The position numbers and the translations under genes were made by a program. A stretch of DNA of 64,000 nt, from assembly GCF_004016515.1 (NCBI RefSeq), contig NZ_SACT01000002.1, forward strand, positions 1 through 64,000, read 5' to 3'. Below are positions 29,257 through 38,022 of the stretch, in pieces. The notes below the pieces were generated by a model. The model saw nothing but the letters and a program-made list of their open reading frames with translations, did not search any database and was not told where the DNA came from. How positions within the stretch are numbered: position 1 is the first letter of the stretch; each line of letters opens with the position of its first letter. The stretch is from Rubrivivax albus (GTDB lineage: Bacteria > Pseudomonadota > Gammaproteobacteria > Burkholderiales > Burkholderiaceae_C).

Positions 29257-31296
29257 ATGTCCGAACCCGTCCCGGCCCCGGTGGCCCTGCTCAACCGCGA
29301 GCGGTCGATCCTGGAGTTCAACCGCCGCGTGCTGGCGCAGGCGCAGCGCGAGGACCTGCCGCTGCTGGAGCGGCTGCGCTACATCACCATCGTATCGTCC
29401 AACCTCGACGAGTTCTTCGAAGTCCGCGTGGCCGACGTGTTGGAGGCCGCGCGCGCCAGTGGCACCCGCGGCGACTTCGAGCACGTGGCCGCCGCCGCCC
29501 ACGAGCTGATCGACGAGCAGTACCGCGTCTTCAACGAGGTGGTGATGCCGGCGCTGCAGCGCGAGGGCATCGAGATCATCAACCACGCCGAACGCAACCC
29601 GGCGCAGCGCGAGTGGGTGCAGCGCTTCTTCGAGCAGCAGGTGCGGCCGCTGCTGGTGCCGGTGGCGCTGGACCCGTCGCACCCCTTCCCGCAGGTGGCC
29701 AACAAGGCGCTGAACTTCATCGCCCGCGTCACGGGCAAGGATGCCTTCGGCCGCGAGAGCGGCATCGCCATCGTCAAGGTGCCGCGCGTGCTGCCGCGCG
29801 TGATCCGCATGCCCGACGAGGTCAGTGGCGGCCGTCAGGCCTTCGTGCTGCTGACCAGCGTGATCCGGGCGCACCTGGAGGAACTGTTCCCCGGCCGCAC
29901 GGTGGAGGCCTTCTCGCAGTTCCGCGTCACGCGCGATTCCGACCTCGAAGTGCGCGACAACGAGGTCACCAACCTGCGCCAGGCCATGCGCAGCGGGCTG
30001 ACGACGCGCCACTACGGGCAGGCGATCCGTCTGGAGGTGGTGGCCACCTGCCCGGCGGAGCTGTCGGACTTCCTGCTGGCGCAGTTCGCGCTGCCCGCCT
30101 CGGCGCTGTACCGCGTCAACGGCCCGGTGAACCTGGTGCGGCTGAACCAGCTGATCGACCAGTCCGACGCCGACCACCTGCGCTTTGCGCCGTACGAGCC
30201 GGCCTGGCCGGAGAAGCGCCTGCCGCGCGGCACCTCGGTGTTCGCGCGCCTGAAGCGCGGCGACCTGCTGCTGCACCACCCGTTCGAGAGCTTCGAGCCG
30301 GTGGTGCAGTTCCTGCGCGAGGCGGTCTACGACCCCGACGTGCTGGCCATCAAGCAGACCATCTACCGCACCGGCGCGCAGAGCGTGCTGATGGACCTGC
30401 TGCTCGAGGCCGCGCGGCGCGGCAAGGAGGTCACGGCCGTCGTCGAGCTCAAGGCGCGCTTCGACGAGGAGGCCAACATCAACTGGGCCGAGCGTCTGGA
30501 GGCCGTGGGCGCGCAGGTGGTCTATGGCGTCGTCGGACTGAAGACACACGCCAAGCTGCTGCTGGTGACGCGGCGCGAGGGGAGCCGCCTGCGCCGCTAC
30601 GCCCACCTGTCCACCGGCAACTACAACCCGAAGACGGCGCGCCTGTACACCGACGTGGGCTACCTGACGGCCGATGCAGCCCTCACGGCCGACGCCGACG
30701 CGGTGTTCCACCAGATCGCCAGCCAGACCCGGCTGCGCCGCCAGGCACAGCTGCTGTCGGCGCCGTTCCAGCTGCACAAGCGCATGGTGGGCTTCGTCGA
30801 CCAGGTGGCCGACGCGGCGCGCGCCGGCCGCCCGGCGCGCATCGTCGCCAAGCTCAACGCGCTGACCGACCCCGGGCTGATCCACGCGCTGCTGCGCGCC
30901 GGCCAGGCCGGCGCGTCCATCGACCTGGTCGTGCGCGGCGCCTGCATGCTGCCACCCGGCGTGCCGGGCATCAGCGACAACATCCGCGTGCGCTCGGTGA
31001 TCGGCCGCTTCCTCGAACACTCGCGGGTGATGTACTTCCGCTGGGGCCCCGGGGACGACGATGAATCGCTGTACCTGTCCAGCGCCGACTGGATGAGCCG
31101 CAACATGTTCGGCCGCATCGAGGTGGCCTGGCCGGTGCGCGACGCCGGCCTGCGCCAGCGCGTGATCGACGAATGCCTGGTGCCCTACCTGCACGACGCC
31201 TGCGATGCCTGGGCGCTGGATGCCGACGGCCGCTACCACCGCGTGGGCAGCGACGGGCCGAGCGCGCAGCGTGCGCTGATGGACCGCTACCGCTGA
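29257..31296 (+). CDS. ppk: Polyphosphate kinase 1
   Basis: 679 residues. It polymerises the gamma phosphate of ATP into polyphosphate at the membrane. The N-terminal LLNRERSILEFNRRVLAQA and SSNLDEFFEVRV segments are characteristic. The two phospholipase-D-like catalytic halves include DPDVLAIKQTIYRT, the active-site His in LKTHAKLLLVTRR and LSTGNYNPKTARLYTD. I start at the ATG at 29257 rather than the GTG two codons upstream because family proteins begin near here. sixA follows after 10 nt, and ppx lies beyond it in convergent orientation. Confidence 0.97.
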   Translation: MSEPVPAPVALLNRERSILEFNRRVLAQAQREDLPLLERLRYITIVSSNLDEFFEVRVADVLEAARASGTRGDFEHVAAAAHELIDEQYRVFNEVVMPALQREGIEIINHAERNPAQREWVQRFFEQQVRPLLVPVALDPSHPFPQVANKALNFIARVTGKDAFGRESGIAIVKVPRVLPRVIRMPDEVSGGRQAFVLLTSVIRAHLEELFPGRTVEAFSQFRVTRDSDLEVRDNEVTNLRQAMRSGLTTRHYGQAIRLEVVATCPAELSDFLLAQFALPASALYRVNGPVNLVRLNQLIDQSDADHLRFAPYEPAWPEKRLPRGTSVFARLKRGDLLLHHPFESFEPVVQFLREAVYDPDVLAIKQTIYRTGAQSVLMDLLLEAARRGKEVTAVVELKARFDEEANINWAERLEAVGAQVVYGVVGLKTHAKLLLVTRREGSRLRRYAHLSTGNYNPKTARLYTDVGYLTADAALTADADAVFHQIASQTRLRRQAQLLSAPFQLHKRMVGFVDQVADAARAGRPARIVAKLNALTDPGLIHALLRAGQAGASIDLVVRGACMLPPGVPGISDNIRVRSVIGRFLEHSRVMYFRWGPGDDDESLYLSSADWMSRNMFGRIEVAWPVRDAGLRQRVIDECLVPYLHDACDAWALDADGRYHRVGSDGPSAQRALMDRYR

Positions 31297-31306
31297 GGCG
31301 CCTGCC

Positions 31307-31768
31307 ATGGACCTGATCCTCTGGCGCCACGCCGAAGCCTTCGACCTGCGGGAGCTGAGCGACGACCTCGACCGCGCGCTCACGCCCAAGGGCGAGCGCC
31401 ACGCTCAGCGCATGGCCGAATGGCTGAACCGCCAGCTGCCCGCGGGCACCCGCGTGCTGGTGAGCCCGGCGCGGCGCACGCAGCAGACGGCCGCCGCGCT
31501 GGACCGGCGCACGAAGACGGTGCCGGCGCTGGCCCCAGACGGCACCGTGGAAGGCCTGCTGGCCGCGGCGCGCTGGCCCGAGGCCCGCGAGCCGGTGCTG
31601 GTGGTGGGCCACCAGCCCACGCTCGGGCTGACTGCCGCCTACCTGCTGACCGGTTCGACCACACCCTGGGCGCTGCGCAAGGGCGCGATCCTGTGGCTGC
31701 GCCACCGCGAGCGCGAGGGTCAGGCGCAGGTGGTGCTGCACGCCGCGCTGGGCGTGGACCTGCTGTAG
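31307..31768 (+). CDS. sixA: Phosphohistidine phosphatase SixA
   Basis: 153 residues. The N-terminal LILWRHAEA carries the catalytic His of the histidine phosphatase superfamily, LVSPARRTQQTA holds the conserved Arg, and VVGHQPTLG the second His. E. coli SixA removes phosphate from histidine phosphotransfer proteins. Placement 10 nt after ppk suggests a joint transcript. Two orphan hybrid kinases are encoded elsewhere in the window, but no direct link is visible. Confidence 0.92.
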   Translation: MDLILWRHAEAFDLRELSDDLDRALTPKGERHAQRMAEWLNRQLPAGTRVLVSPARRTQQTAAALDRRTKTVPALAPDGTVEGLLAAARWPEAREPVLVVGHQPTLGLTAAYLLTGSTTPWALRKGAILWLRHREREGQAQVVLHAALGVDLL

Positions 31769-31819
31769 CTGGACGCCGCGCGGCTGGACGGCCGAGCGGC
31801 TCATGGGGGCCGCCCTGCG

Positions 31820-33331
31820 TCAGCCGTGCGTGAGCCGCATCGCGCCGCTGCGCGCCCAGGCCGCGGCCTCCTCGTCCAGCAGATACAGCGTGCGCGGGTG
31901 CGTCTCAGCCCAGGCAGCGCTGTAGCCCAGGTGCGCGTCGCGCCCCTGCAGACGCAGGTTCAAGGCGTGCGCGTCAACCGGGCCGCGAGCATGGCACTTG
32001 ATCACCGCCAGCCGCAGGCAAAGCACCTGCGCCGCGAAGACCGGGCTGTCGAGCACGCTGTCGAGCTTTCGCAGTCCGCCGCGCTGGCCCAGCACCATCT
32101 GGCCCAGCCGCCGCTGCTGGCTCTGAGAGAAGCCCGGTGCATCCACATGGTCCACCAGATACGCGCTGTGGCGGTGGTGGTCGTGGTGCGAGACCATCAG
32201 GCCCATCTCGTGCAGGTCGCAGGCCCAACCCAGTTCGCGCCGGGTGTCGGTGTCGGCCTCGGGCAGGGCCTGGTCCAGCAACGCCAGCGCCACGCTGCGC
32301 ACGCGCGCGGCCTGTTCGCGGTCGACGCTGAACCGCTGCTGGAGCTCCTCCACCGAGCGGTCGCGCATGTCGTCGGGCCGCGTGTGGTGCAGCGCGGCGA
32401 TGCGCTCGTGCAGGTCGACGATGACGCCCTGGCGCAGAGCGCCCTTGGCCGCCACCATCTCCGGGATGCGGAAGTTGGCCAGCAGCGTGTAGAGGATGGC
32501 CAGCCCGCCAGGCAGCACGGCACGGCGCTCGGCCTTCAGGCCGGGGAACTGCAGTCGGTCGACGTGGCCCAGTTCGATGCAGCGGGCGATGCACCAACGC
32601 AGGCCGTCGGCGGTGATGCGCCCGTCGGTGACGCCGGCGGCGGCCAGGATCTGCGCCACCGCACCGGCGGTGCCCGACGCGCCCAGCACCGAGCGCCAGT
32701 GGCGCGGCGCGAAGGGCTGCAGCCCTTCCTCCAGCTCGGCCCCGGCCGCCACCTGGGCGGCGCGGAAACCGTCGGCAGTGATCACGCCGTCCGGGAAGTA
32801 GCGCATCGACAGGCTGACGCAGCCGACCTGGAACGACTCGGCCGTGCCGGGCAGGCGGCCCCGGCCGAGGATCATCTCGGTGGAGCGGCCACCGATGTCG
32901 ACCACCAGCCGTGGCTCGTCCGACGGCTGCAGGTGGGCCACGCCAGCGTAGATCAGGCGCGCCTCCTCGCGGCCGGAGACGACCTCGATGGGATGCCCCA
33001 GCGCCGCCTGCGCGCGCTCGAGGAAGGCATTGCGGTTGCGCGCCTCGCGCAGCGTCTGCGTGGCCACGGCACGCACGCGGGCGCTGTCGAAGCCCTGCAG
33101 GCGGTCGGCAAAGCGGCGCAGGCAGCCCAGCCCGCGCTCGATGGCCTCCTCGGTGAGCATGCCCTGGGCGTCCAGGCCACCGCCGAGGCGCACCATGTCC
33201 TTGAGGTAGTCGATGCGCCGGTAGCGCCCGTGCTGCAGCCGGCCGATCTCCAGCCGGAAGCTGTTGGAGCCCATGTCGATGGCTGCGAGCGGTTCGGCGA
33301 GCGAAGGCGGCAGGGGCGTCGCGGACGGCAT
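31820..33331 (-). CDS. ppx: Exopolyphosphatase, Ppx/GppA family
   Basis: 503 residues. It releases phosphate from polyphosphate ends (or acts on pppGpp). The ASKHA fold shows AAIDMGSNSFRLEIG near the N-terminus, ATQTLREARNRNAFL, VVDIGGRSTEMILG and GASGTAGAVAQI. The C-terminal third has an HD-like segment with DLHEMGLMVSHHDHH. The ATG at 33331 fits family starts; an upstream ATG would add unconserved residues. The gene converges on ppk-sixA, giving opposed polyphosphate synthesis and breakdown genes. Confidence 0.94.
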   Translation of the reverse strand: MPSATPLPPSLAEPLAAIDMGSNSFRLEIGRLQHGRYRRIDYLKDMVRLGGGLDAQGMLTEEAIERGLGCLRRFADRLQGFDSARVRAVATQTLREARNRNAFLERAQAALGHPIEVVSGREEARLIYAGVAHLQPSDEPRLVVDIGGRSTEMILGRGRLPGTAESFQVGCVSLSMRYFPDGVITADGFRAAQVAAGAELEEGLQPFAPRHWRSVLGASGTAGAVAQILAAAGVTDGRITADGLRWCIARCIELGHVDRLQFPGLKAERRAVLPGGLAILYTLLANFRIPEMVAAKGALRQGVIVDLHERIAALHHTRPDDMRDRSVEELQQRFSVDREQAARVRSVALALLDQALPEADTDTRRELGWACDLHEMGLMVSHHDHHRHSAYLVDHVDAPGFSQSQQRRLGQMVLGQRGGLRKLDSVLDSPVFAAQVLCLRLAVIKCHARGPVDAHALNLRLQGRDAHLGYSAAWAETHPRTLYLLDEEAAAWARSGAMRLTHG

Positions 33332-33410
33332 GGTTGCGCATTGTGCCCGTGATGCCGGTGCGGGCATCGGCAGCCGCATCTAATCGGCGGTTTCACACCC
33401 GGAAGACACG

Positions 33411-34292
33411 ATGCCCGTTGCCGACACCGCCGACATCGACAGCCTGCTGCCCACGCGCGCCTTCTCGCGCCGCGACTTCGTGCGCACCTCGGTGGGCAGC
33501 GGTTTTGCCGCCGCCGTGCTGCCGGTGACGGCGCAGACCATCAAGACCGACAGCCAGGGACTGGAGGTGGGCGAGGTCATGATCCCCGTTGGCGGCGACT
33601 CGATCCCGGCCTACCGGGCCGCCCCCGCCGGCAGGACCGGCGCGCCGGTGGTGCTGGTGGTCAGCGAGATCTTCGGCGTGCACGAGCACATCGCCGACGT
33701 GGCGCGCCGCTTCGCCAAGGCGGGGTACTTCGCGGTGGCGCCGGAACTGTTCGTGCGCCAGGGCGACCCGGCGGCCTATGGCGAGATCGCCAAGCTGATC
33801 GCCGAGGTCGTCTCCAAGGCACCCGATGCGCAGGTGATGGCCGACCTGGACGCCACGGTGGCCTGGGCCAAGGGCCAGGGCGCGGACACCGGCAAGCTCG
33901 GCATCACCGGCTTCTGCTGGGGCGGCCGCATCACCTGGTTGTATGCGGCGCACAACCCGGCACTGAAGGCCGGTGTGGCCTGGTACGGACGCCTGGTGGG
34001 CCAGAGCAACCCGCTGCAGCCAAAGCACCCCGTCGACCTGGTGGCCGACCTGAAAGCCCCGGTGCTGGGTCTCTACGGCGGCCAGGACGGCGGCATCCCG
34101 ATGGCCACGGTGGCGCAGATGCAGAACGCGCTGGCCACGGGCAGCGCCGCGGCCAAGGCGTCGACCTTCCACGTCTACCCCGACGCGCCGCACGCCTTCC
34201 ACGCCGACTACCGCCCCAGCTACCGCAAGGACGCGGCCGAGGACGGCTGGGCACGCTGCCGCGCCTGGTTCGCGCAACACGGCGTGGTCTGA
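33411..34292 (+). CDS. Dienelactone hydrolase family protein with Tat signal
   Basis: 293 residues. The N-terminus has a twin-arginine motif SRRDFVRTS followed by a short hydrophobic stretch ending near VTAQT, so export to the periplasm by Tat is likely. The alpha/beta hydrolase core contains [17 protein letters not shown], the nucleophile Cys in GFCWGGR, an Asp in YGGQDGGIP and a His in DAPHAFHAD. Family members open dienelactone rings or act as carboxyl esterases; the substrate is unknown. GGAAG precedes the ATG. Confidence 0.9.
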   Translation: MPVADTADIDSLLPTRAFSRRDFVRTSVGSGFAAAVLPVTAQTIKTDSQGLEVGEVMIPVGGDSIPAYRAAPAGRTGAPVVLVVSEIFGVHEHIADVARRFAKAGYFAVAPELFVRQGDPAAYGEIAKLIAEVVSKAPDAQVMADLDATVAWAKGQGADTGKLGITGFCWGGRITWLYAAHNPALKAGVAWYGRLVGQSNPLQPKHPVDLVADLKAPVLGLYGGQDGGIPMATVAQMQNALATGSAAAKASTFHVYPDAPHAFHADYRPSYRKDAAEDGWARCRAWFAQHGVV

Positions 34293-34329
34293 CCGGCAGG
34301 CCGCCGCTGCGCCTGCACCCGGGGCAGGT

Positions 34330-34764
34330 TCAGCGCACCACCAGCACCGGCAGCGTGCTGTGCGTCAGCACCTTCTGCGTCTCGCTGCCCAGCAGCAGCG
34401 CAGCCACGCCGCGGCGGCCGTGCGAGGCCATCACGATGAGGTCGCAGGACTGCGCCTTGGCGTGGTCGATGATCGCTTCCCAGGGGTGCAGCGCTTCCAC
34501 CGTGTGCGCCGTGCAGGCCACGCCGGCCGCCTTGGCCGCTTCCACGACGGCCTTCACGTGGCCGCTGGCGATGCGTTCCTGCGCATCGTAGAACTCCTGC
34601 GGCGGGACGGGCTGCATCTCGGAGATGGCGCTGTAGGGGAACGGCTCCTTGACGCCGATGGCGAACAACTGGGCCTTGCTCATCGCGGCCAGTTCGATGG
34701 CGGTCTGCACCGCCTTGCCGGTGATCTCGGAACCGTCGGTGGGGACGAGGATGCGCTTGTACAT
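34330..34764 (-). CDS. Universal stress protein (UspA family)
   Basis: 144 residues. It starts MYKRILVPTDGSEITGKAV, and the C-terminus has the ATP-binding signature IVMASHGRRGVAALLLGS followed by LTHSTLPVLVVR. AAGGAG lies 6 nt before the ATG, which rules out the upstream in-frame ATG at 34800. A perfect FNR-type inverted repeat is centred about 61 bp upstream of the start, consistent with induction at low oxygen. Confidence 0.95.
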   Translation of the reverse strand: MYKRILVPTDGSEITGKAVQTAIELAAMSKAQLFAIGVKEPFPYSAISEMQPVPPQEFYDAQERIASGHVKAVVEAAKAAGVACTAHTVEALHPWEAIIDHAKAQSCDLIVMASHGRRGVAALLLGSETQKVLTHSTLPVLVVR

Positions 34765-34818
34765 GGCAGGCTCCTTGAGGATGTGCCTGCCAGTGTGCAC
34801 CCCGGGCTGTTCACCGCC

Positions 34819-34832
34819 TTGACATCGGTCAA
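34819..34832 (-). promoter_or_regulatory. FNR/ANR-type box upstream of the universal stress gene
   Basis: TTGAC-ATCG-GTCAA is a perfect inverted repeat fitting the FNR-family consensus TTGAY-N4-RTCAA. A -10-like CACACT with an upstream TG (minus strand, 34797-34792) would put the box centre at about -40.5 relative to transcription start, the class II activator position. The stress gene starts at 34764. Confidence 0.55.
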
Positions 34833-34851
34833 CCGATGGCGGTGGCCCGGT

Positions 34852-35700
34852 TCAGCCGGTTGCCACCGGGCGCGCCGGGTCGGCACACCACTCACTCCAC
34901 GAGCCCGGGTACAGGGCCGAGCCCTCGAGCCCGGCATGCGTCATCGCCAGCAGGTTGTGGCAGGCGGTGACGCCGGAGCCGCACTGGTGCACCACCCGGT
35001 CGGTCGGCGTGGCCCAGGCGTCGAACTCGGCACGCAGCTGCTCCGCAGGCTTGAAACGCCCGCCCGGCACCAGGTTGTCCTGGAAGAAGCGCAGCGTTGC
35101 GCCGGGGATGTGGCCTGCCACGGGGTCCAGCGGCTCGGTCTCGCCGCGGAAGCGCGCGCCATTGCGGGCGTCGACCAGCCGGACCCGGCCGAGCGCGCTC
35201 TGCAGCGCATCGGCGTCCACCGTGGGCATGGCCGGCTTGGCCGCCGCCGGGTAGGGTGAGGTGCCGGTCAGCGGCGCCGGCTCGTCGTCCTCGAAGGCCT
35301 GGCCGGCGGCCCGCCATGCGGAGAAGCCACCGTCCAGCACCGCCACCGCCTCATGGCCCAGCCAGCGCAGCAGCCACCAGCAGCGGGCGGCGTACGGCCC
35401 GCCCTGGTCGTCGTAGGCCACCACCTGCACACCGGGTGCGATGCCCATGCGGCCGGCCCAGGCGGCCAGCGCGACGCGCTCGGGCAGCGGGTGGCGGCCG
35501 TTGCGGCCGGTCTTCAGGCCCGACAGGTCGCGGTCCAGGTGCACGTACCGGGCACCGGGCAGGTGCTTCGCCTCGTAGGCGGCCTCGCCGGCCGAGGGGT
35601 CGGCGAGATCGAAGCGGCAGTCGAGCACGACGGTGGGCGCGCTGGCGGCCAGCCGGGCGGCCAGCGCCTCGACGTCGATCAGGGTGCGGTACGTGTCCAT
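34852..35700 (-). CDS. sseA: 3-mercaptopyruvate/thiosulfate sulfurtransferase
   Basis: 282 residues in two rhodanese domains. The first is inactive. The second carries the active-site Cys in HQCGSGVTACHNLL, and CGSGVT is the mercaptopyruvate-type loop. Typical linkers VVLDCRFDL, AYDDQGGPYAARCWWLL and VDARNGARFRG are present. It moves sulfur from 3-mercaptopyruvate to acceptors such as cyanide or thiols. It is encoded 10 nt after the EamA transporter gene and is probably in the Rieske operon. Confidence 0.92.
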   Translation of the reverse strand: MDTYRTLIDVEALAARLAASAPTVVLDCRFDLADPSAGEAAYEAKHLPGARYVHLDRDLSGLKTGRNGRHPLPERVALAAWAGRMGIAPGVQVVAYDDQGGPYAARCWWLLRWLGHEAVAVLDGGFSAWRAAGQAFEDDEPAPLTGTSPYPAAAKPAMPTVDADALQSALGRVRLVDARNGARFRGETEPLDPVAGHIPGATLRFFQDNLVPGGRFKPAEQLRAEFDAWATPTDRVVHQCGSGVTACHNLLAMTHAGLEGSALYPGSWSEWCADPARPVATG

Positions 35701-35710
35701 CCGCGCATTG

Positions 35711-36604
35711 TCATTCGGGTGCCGGCTGGGCCGCCAGCCGTGCGCGCAGCAGCGTGGCCGCGACGCCGGCGCCGACGATCAGCACGATGCCGGCCAGCGC
35801 CATGGCCGACACCGCCTCGTCGAACCACAGCACGCCGAAGAGGAAGGCGAAGCCGATGCCGGTGTAGTGCAGCGAAGCGTTGATCAGCGGCGTGCCGATG
35901 GCGTAGGCGCGCGTCATCATCAGCTGCGCCACCGTGGCCAGCACGCCCACGGCCAGCAGCAGGGCGGCACCGTGCAGGTCATGGCCGGTGAAGCCACCCT
36001 GCAGCAGGGCCAATGCGGCGCCGACCAGCACGCCGCCGGCGGAGAAGTAGAAGACGATGCGGTAGTCGGGTTCGCCAGCCCGGCCCAGGGCCGAGACCTG
36101 CAGGTAGGCCAGCGCGGCGATCATGCCCGAGCCCAGCCCGGCCAGACCGTGCCAGAGCTGGTCCTGTGCCATCGTCGGCCGCAGCACCAGCGCCACGCCG
36201 ACGAAGCCGGCCAGCACGGTGGCGATCAGCCGGCCGTCCACGCGCGCGCCGCCCATGATCACCGCGCCGCCGATCAGGAACAGCGCCATCCACACCGAGG
36301 ACATGTAGTTCAGGGTCATCGCCGTGGCCAGCGGCAGGCCGCTGCCGATGGCGTAGAACCACAGGGCCAGCGAGATCACGCCGACGGTGGCGCGCCAGGC
36401 GTGCATGCCCGGCACGCGCGTGCGCAGGCTGCCGCCACGGCTGCGCACCCACAGCGCGATGAAGAGCACGCCGACGAGGCTGCGGTACATGACGATCTCG
36501 CCGGCGCCGTAGCGCAGCGACGCGAGCTTCACGCACACGCCCATCAGCGCAAACAGGAAAGCGGCGCCGAGCATCAGCCACGGCGCCGCGGCGGGCCTGG
36601 TCAT
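35711..36604 (-). CDS. DMT-superfamily transporter (EamA)
   Basis: 297 residues with ten hydrophobic helices in two EamA repeats, beginning MTRPAAAPWLMLGAAFLFAL. No substrate can be read from sequence. It sits between the Rieske oxygenase gene (33 nt upstream) and the sulfurtransferase gene, so it may carry a compound linked to either. Confidence 0.88.
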   Translation of the reverse strand: MTRPAAAPWLMLGAAFLFALMGVCVKLASLRYGAGEIVMYRSLVGVLFIALWVRSRGGSLRTRVPGMHAWRATVGVISLALWFYAIGSGLPLATAMTLNYMSSVWMALFLIGGAVIMGGARVDGRLIATVLAGFVGVALVLRPTMAQDQLWHGLAGLGSGMIAALAYLQVSALGRAGEPDYRIVFYFSAGGVLVGAALALLQGGFTGHDLHGAALLLAVGVLATVAQLMMTRAYAIGTPLINASLHYTGIGFAFLFGVLWFDEAVSAMALAGIVLIVGAGVAATLLRARLAAQPAPE

Positions 36605-36637
36605 GACGTCGGCCGCCCCTGGGTCGTCAAGCGCCGT

Positions 36638-37753
36638 TCAACGCAGCGCGCTGCCCATCATGCGCCGGTACCACTCGTGGAAGTGCTGCATGCCATCTTC
36701 CATCGGGCTCTGGTAGGGGCCGGCCTCGTCGTCGCCACGCTGCATCAGCGCGCGGCGGCCGGCGTCCATGCGCTCGGCGATCTCGTCGTCCTCGTCGCAG
36801 GTCTCCATGTAGGCCGCCTGCTGCGCGTCGACCAGTTCGCGCTCGAACAGGGCGACCTCCTCCGGGTAGAAGAACTCGACGACGTTGACCGTCTTCTGCG
36901 GCGACACCGGGTAGAGCGTGGACACCGTCAGCACACCGGGGTACCACTCCACCATCACCGTGGGGTACAGCGTCAGCCAGATGGCACCCTGGGCCGGGCG
37001 AGCGTCGCCCTGCCAGCGCTTGAGCGCGTCGTGGAAGCGGCGATAGGTGCCTGAGCCGGGGCGGTCCAGCGTGGCCTTCAGGCCCACGGTCTGCACCGAG
37101 TACTGCTCGCCGAACTCCCAGCGCAGGTCGTCGCAGGTCACCAGGTTGCCCAGCCCCGGGTGGAACGGGCCGACGTGGTAGTCCTCGAGGTAGACCTCGA
37201 TGAAGGTCTTCCAGTTGTAGTCGCAGGTGTGCACGATGGCGCGGTCGAAGACGTAGCCGTCGAAGTTCAGTTCCGCCGCCGGCCCCAGTGCGGCCAGATC
37301 CGCGCGCACGTCGCGCCGCCCACCCTCGAAGAGCAGGCCGTTCCACTGCTGCAGCGGGTAGGTCCTAAGGTTCAGGCAGGGGTCCTCGGCAAAGTGCGGC
37401 GCGCCCTTGAGCGCACCGTCCAGCCCGTACGTCCAGCGGTGCAGCGGGCAGACCACCTGTCCACCGGTGTTGCCGCGGCCCCGGAGCATCACGGCCTGCC
37501 GGTGGCGGCAGACATTGGACACCAACTGGATGCCCTGCGAGTTGCGGATCAGCGCACGACCGTCGCCCTCGTGCTGCAGCACGTGGTAGTCACCGACCTC
37601 GGGCACCGTGAGCGCGTGGCCCACGTACTTCGGCACGGACTCGAAGATCAGTCGCTGTTCCTCGCGGAACAACGCCTCGTCGAAGTACGAGGACACCGAC
37701 AGCTGGGTGCGGCTGTGGTGCAGGGAATCGAGACTGATGCTCAGGTCCGACAT
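36638..37753 (-). CDS. Rieske-type aromatic ring-hydroxylating oxygenase, alpha subunit
   Basis: 371 residues. The Rieske [2Fe-2S] ligands are in NVCRHRQAV and VCPLHRW (C-x-H...C-x2-H, about residues 81-105). The catalytic non-heme iron site is in the C-terminal SRPBCC domain, with EVYLEDYHVGPFHPGL providing the two His. The substrate is unknown; many relatives demethylate quaternary amines or hydroxylate aromatics. No beta subunit, ferredoxin or reductase gene is adjacent. A 14-bp palindrome sits directly before the ATG, where no Shine-Dalgarno is seen. Confidence 0.9.
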   Translation of the reverse strand: MSDLSISLDSLHHSRTQLSVSSYFDEALFREEQRLIFESVPKYVGHALTVPEVGDYHVLQHEGDGRALIRNSQGIQLVSNVCRHRQAVMLRGRGNTGGQVVCPLHRWTYGLDGALKGAPHFAEDPCLNLRTYPLQQWNGLLFEGGRRDVRADLAALGPAAELNFDGYVFDRAIVHTCDYNWKTFIEVYLEDYHVGPFHPGLGNLVTCDDLRWEFGEQYSVQTVGLKATLDRPGSGTYRRFHDALKRWQGDARPAQGAIWLTLYPTVMVEWYPGVLTVSTLYPVSPQKTVNVVEFFYPEEVALFERELVDAQQAAYMETCDEDDEIAERMDAGRRALMQRGDDEAGPYQSPMEDGMQHFHEWYRRMMGSALR

Positions 37754-37767
37754 GATCCGAACGGATC
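37754..37767 (-). promoter_or_regulatory. Palindrome abutting the Rieske oxygenase start codon
   Basis: GATCCG-AA-CGGATC forms a 6-bp stem with a 2-base loop directly upstream of the ATG at 37753. It occupies the place where a ribosome binding site would be. It could be an operator or an RNA hairpin limiting translation. Farther upstream, minus-strand TACAAT (37895-37890) may be the -10, giving a leader of about 130 nt. Confidence 0.35.
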
Positions 37768-37935
37768 CTCCATGCCCAAGAAGTCATGACGCCGGACCCG
37801 GCCGCAGGAACAGCCCTGAACGGCCCGACCCGACAACGGAACCTGCGAGAGACCGGCATTGGCGATCCGACCGCTTTGCAGGGGCGCGAATTGTAGCCAG
37901 GGGGGTCCACCCCGTGGGCGCGCAGGGCAAGCCCT

Positions 37936-37955
37936 TCTGGAGACCTGCCTCCAGA
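37936..37955. repeat. Perfect inverted repeat in the Rieske/xseB divergent region
   Basis: TCTGGAG and CTCCAGA (7 bp each) are separated by 6 bases. It lies upstream of both putative promoters, at about -60 from the Rieske -10 and about 40 bp before the xseB -10. It may be a regulator site. The rest of the 269-bp gap shows nothing else I can support. Confidence 0.35.
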
Positions 37956-37992
37956 GGTCACGCCTGGGCACATTCGCCCGCAGGTGTCCGAC

Positions 37993-37998
37993 TAGAAT
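37993..37998 (+). promoter_or_regulatory. Putative -10 box of the xseB-ispA-dxs operon
   Basis: TAGAAT lies 25 nt before the xseB ATG, giving a leader of about 18 nt that includes GAGAA just before the start codon. No clear -35 is seen. Confidence 0.45.
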
Positions 37999-38022
37999 GA
38001 CAGGTTGATTTCACGTTGAGAA

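Noticed and set aside
29203..31389. Minus-strand open frame of over 700 codons opposite ppk
   Set aside because: It is a GC-rich mirror of ppk with His/Gln/Arg-rich composition and no recognisable motif, while ppk is full length with all catalytic residues.
37741..37773. Eleven-codon open frame overlapping the Rieske start as a leader peptide gene
   Set aside because: It lacks a convincing ribosome binding site and any amino-acid run typical of leader peptides; kept only as a remark in the Rieske finding.
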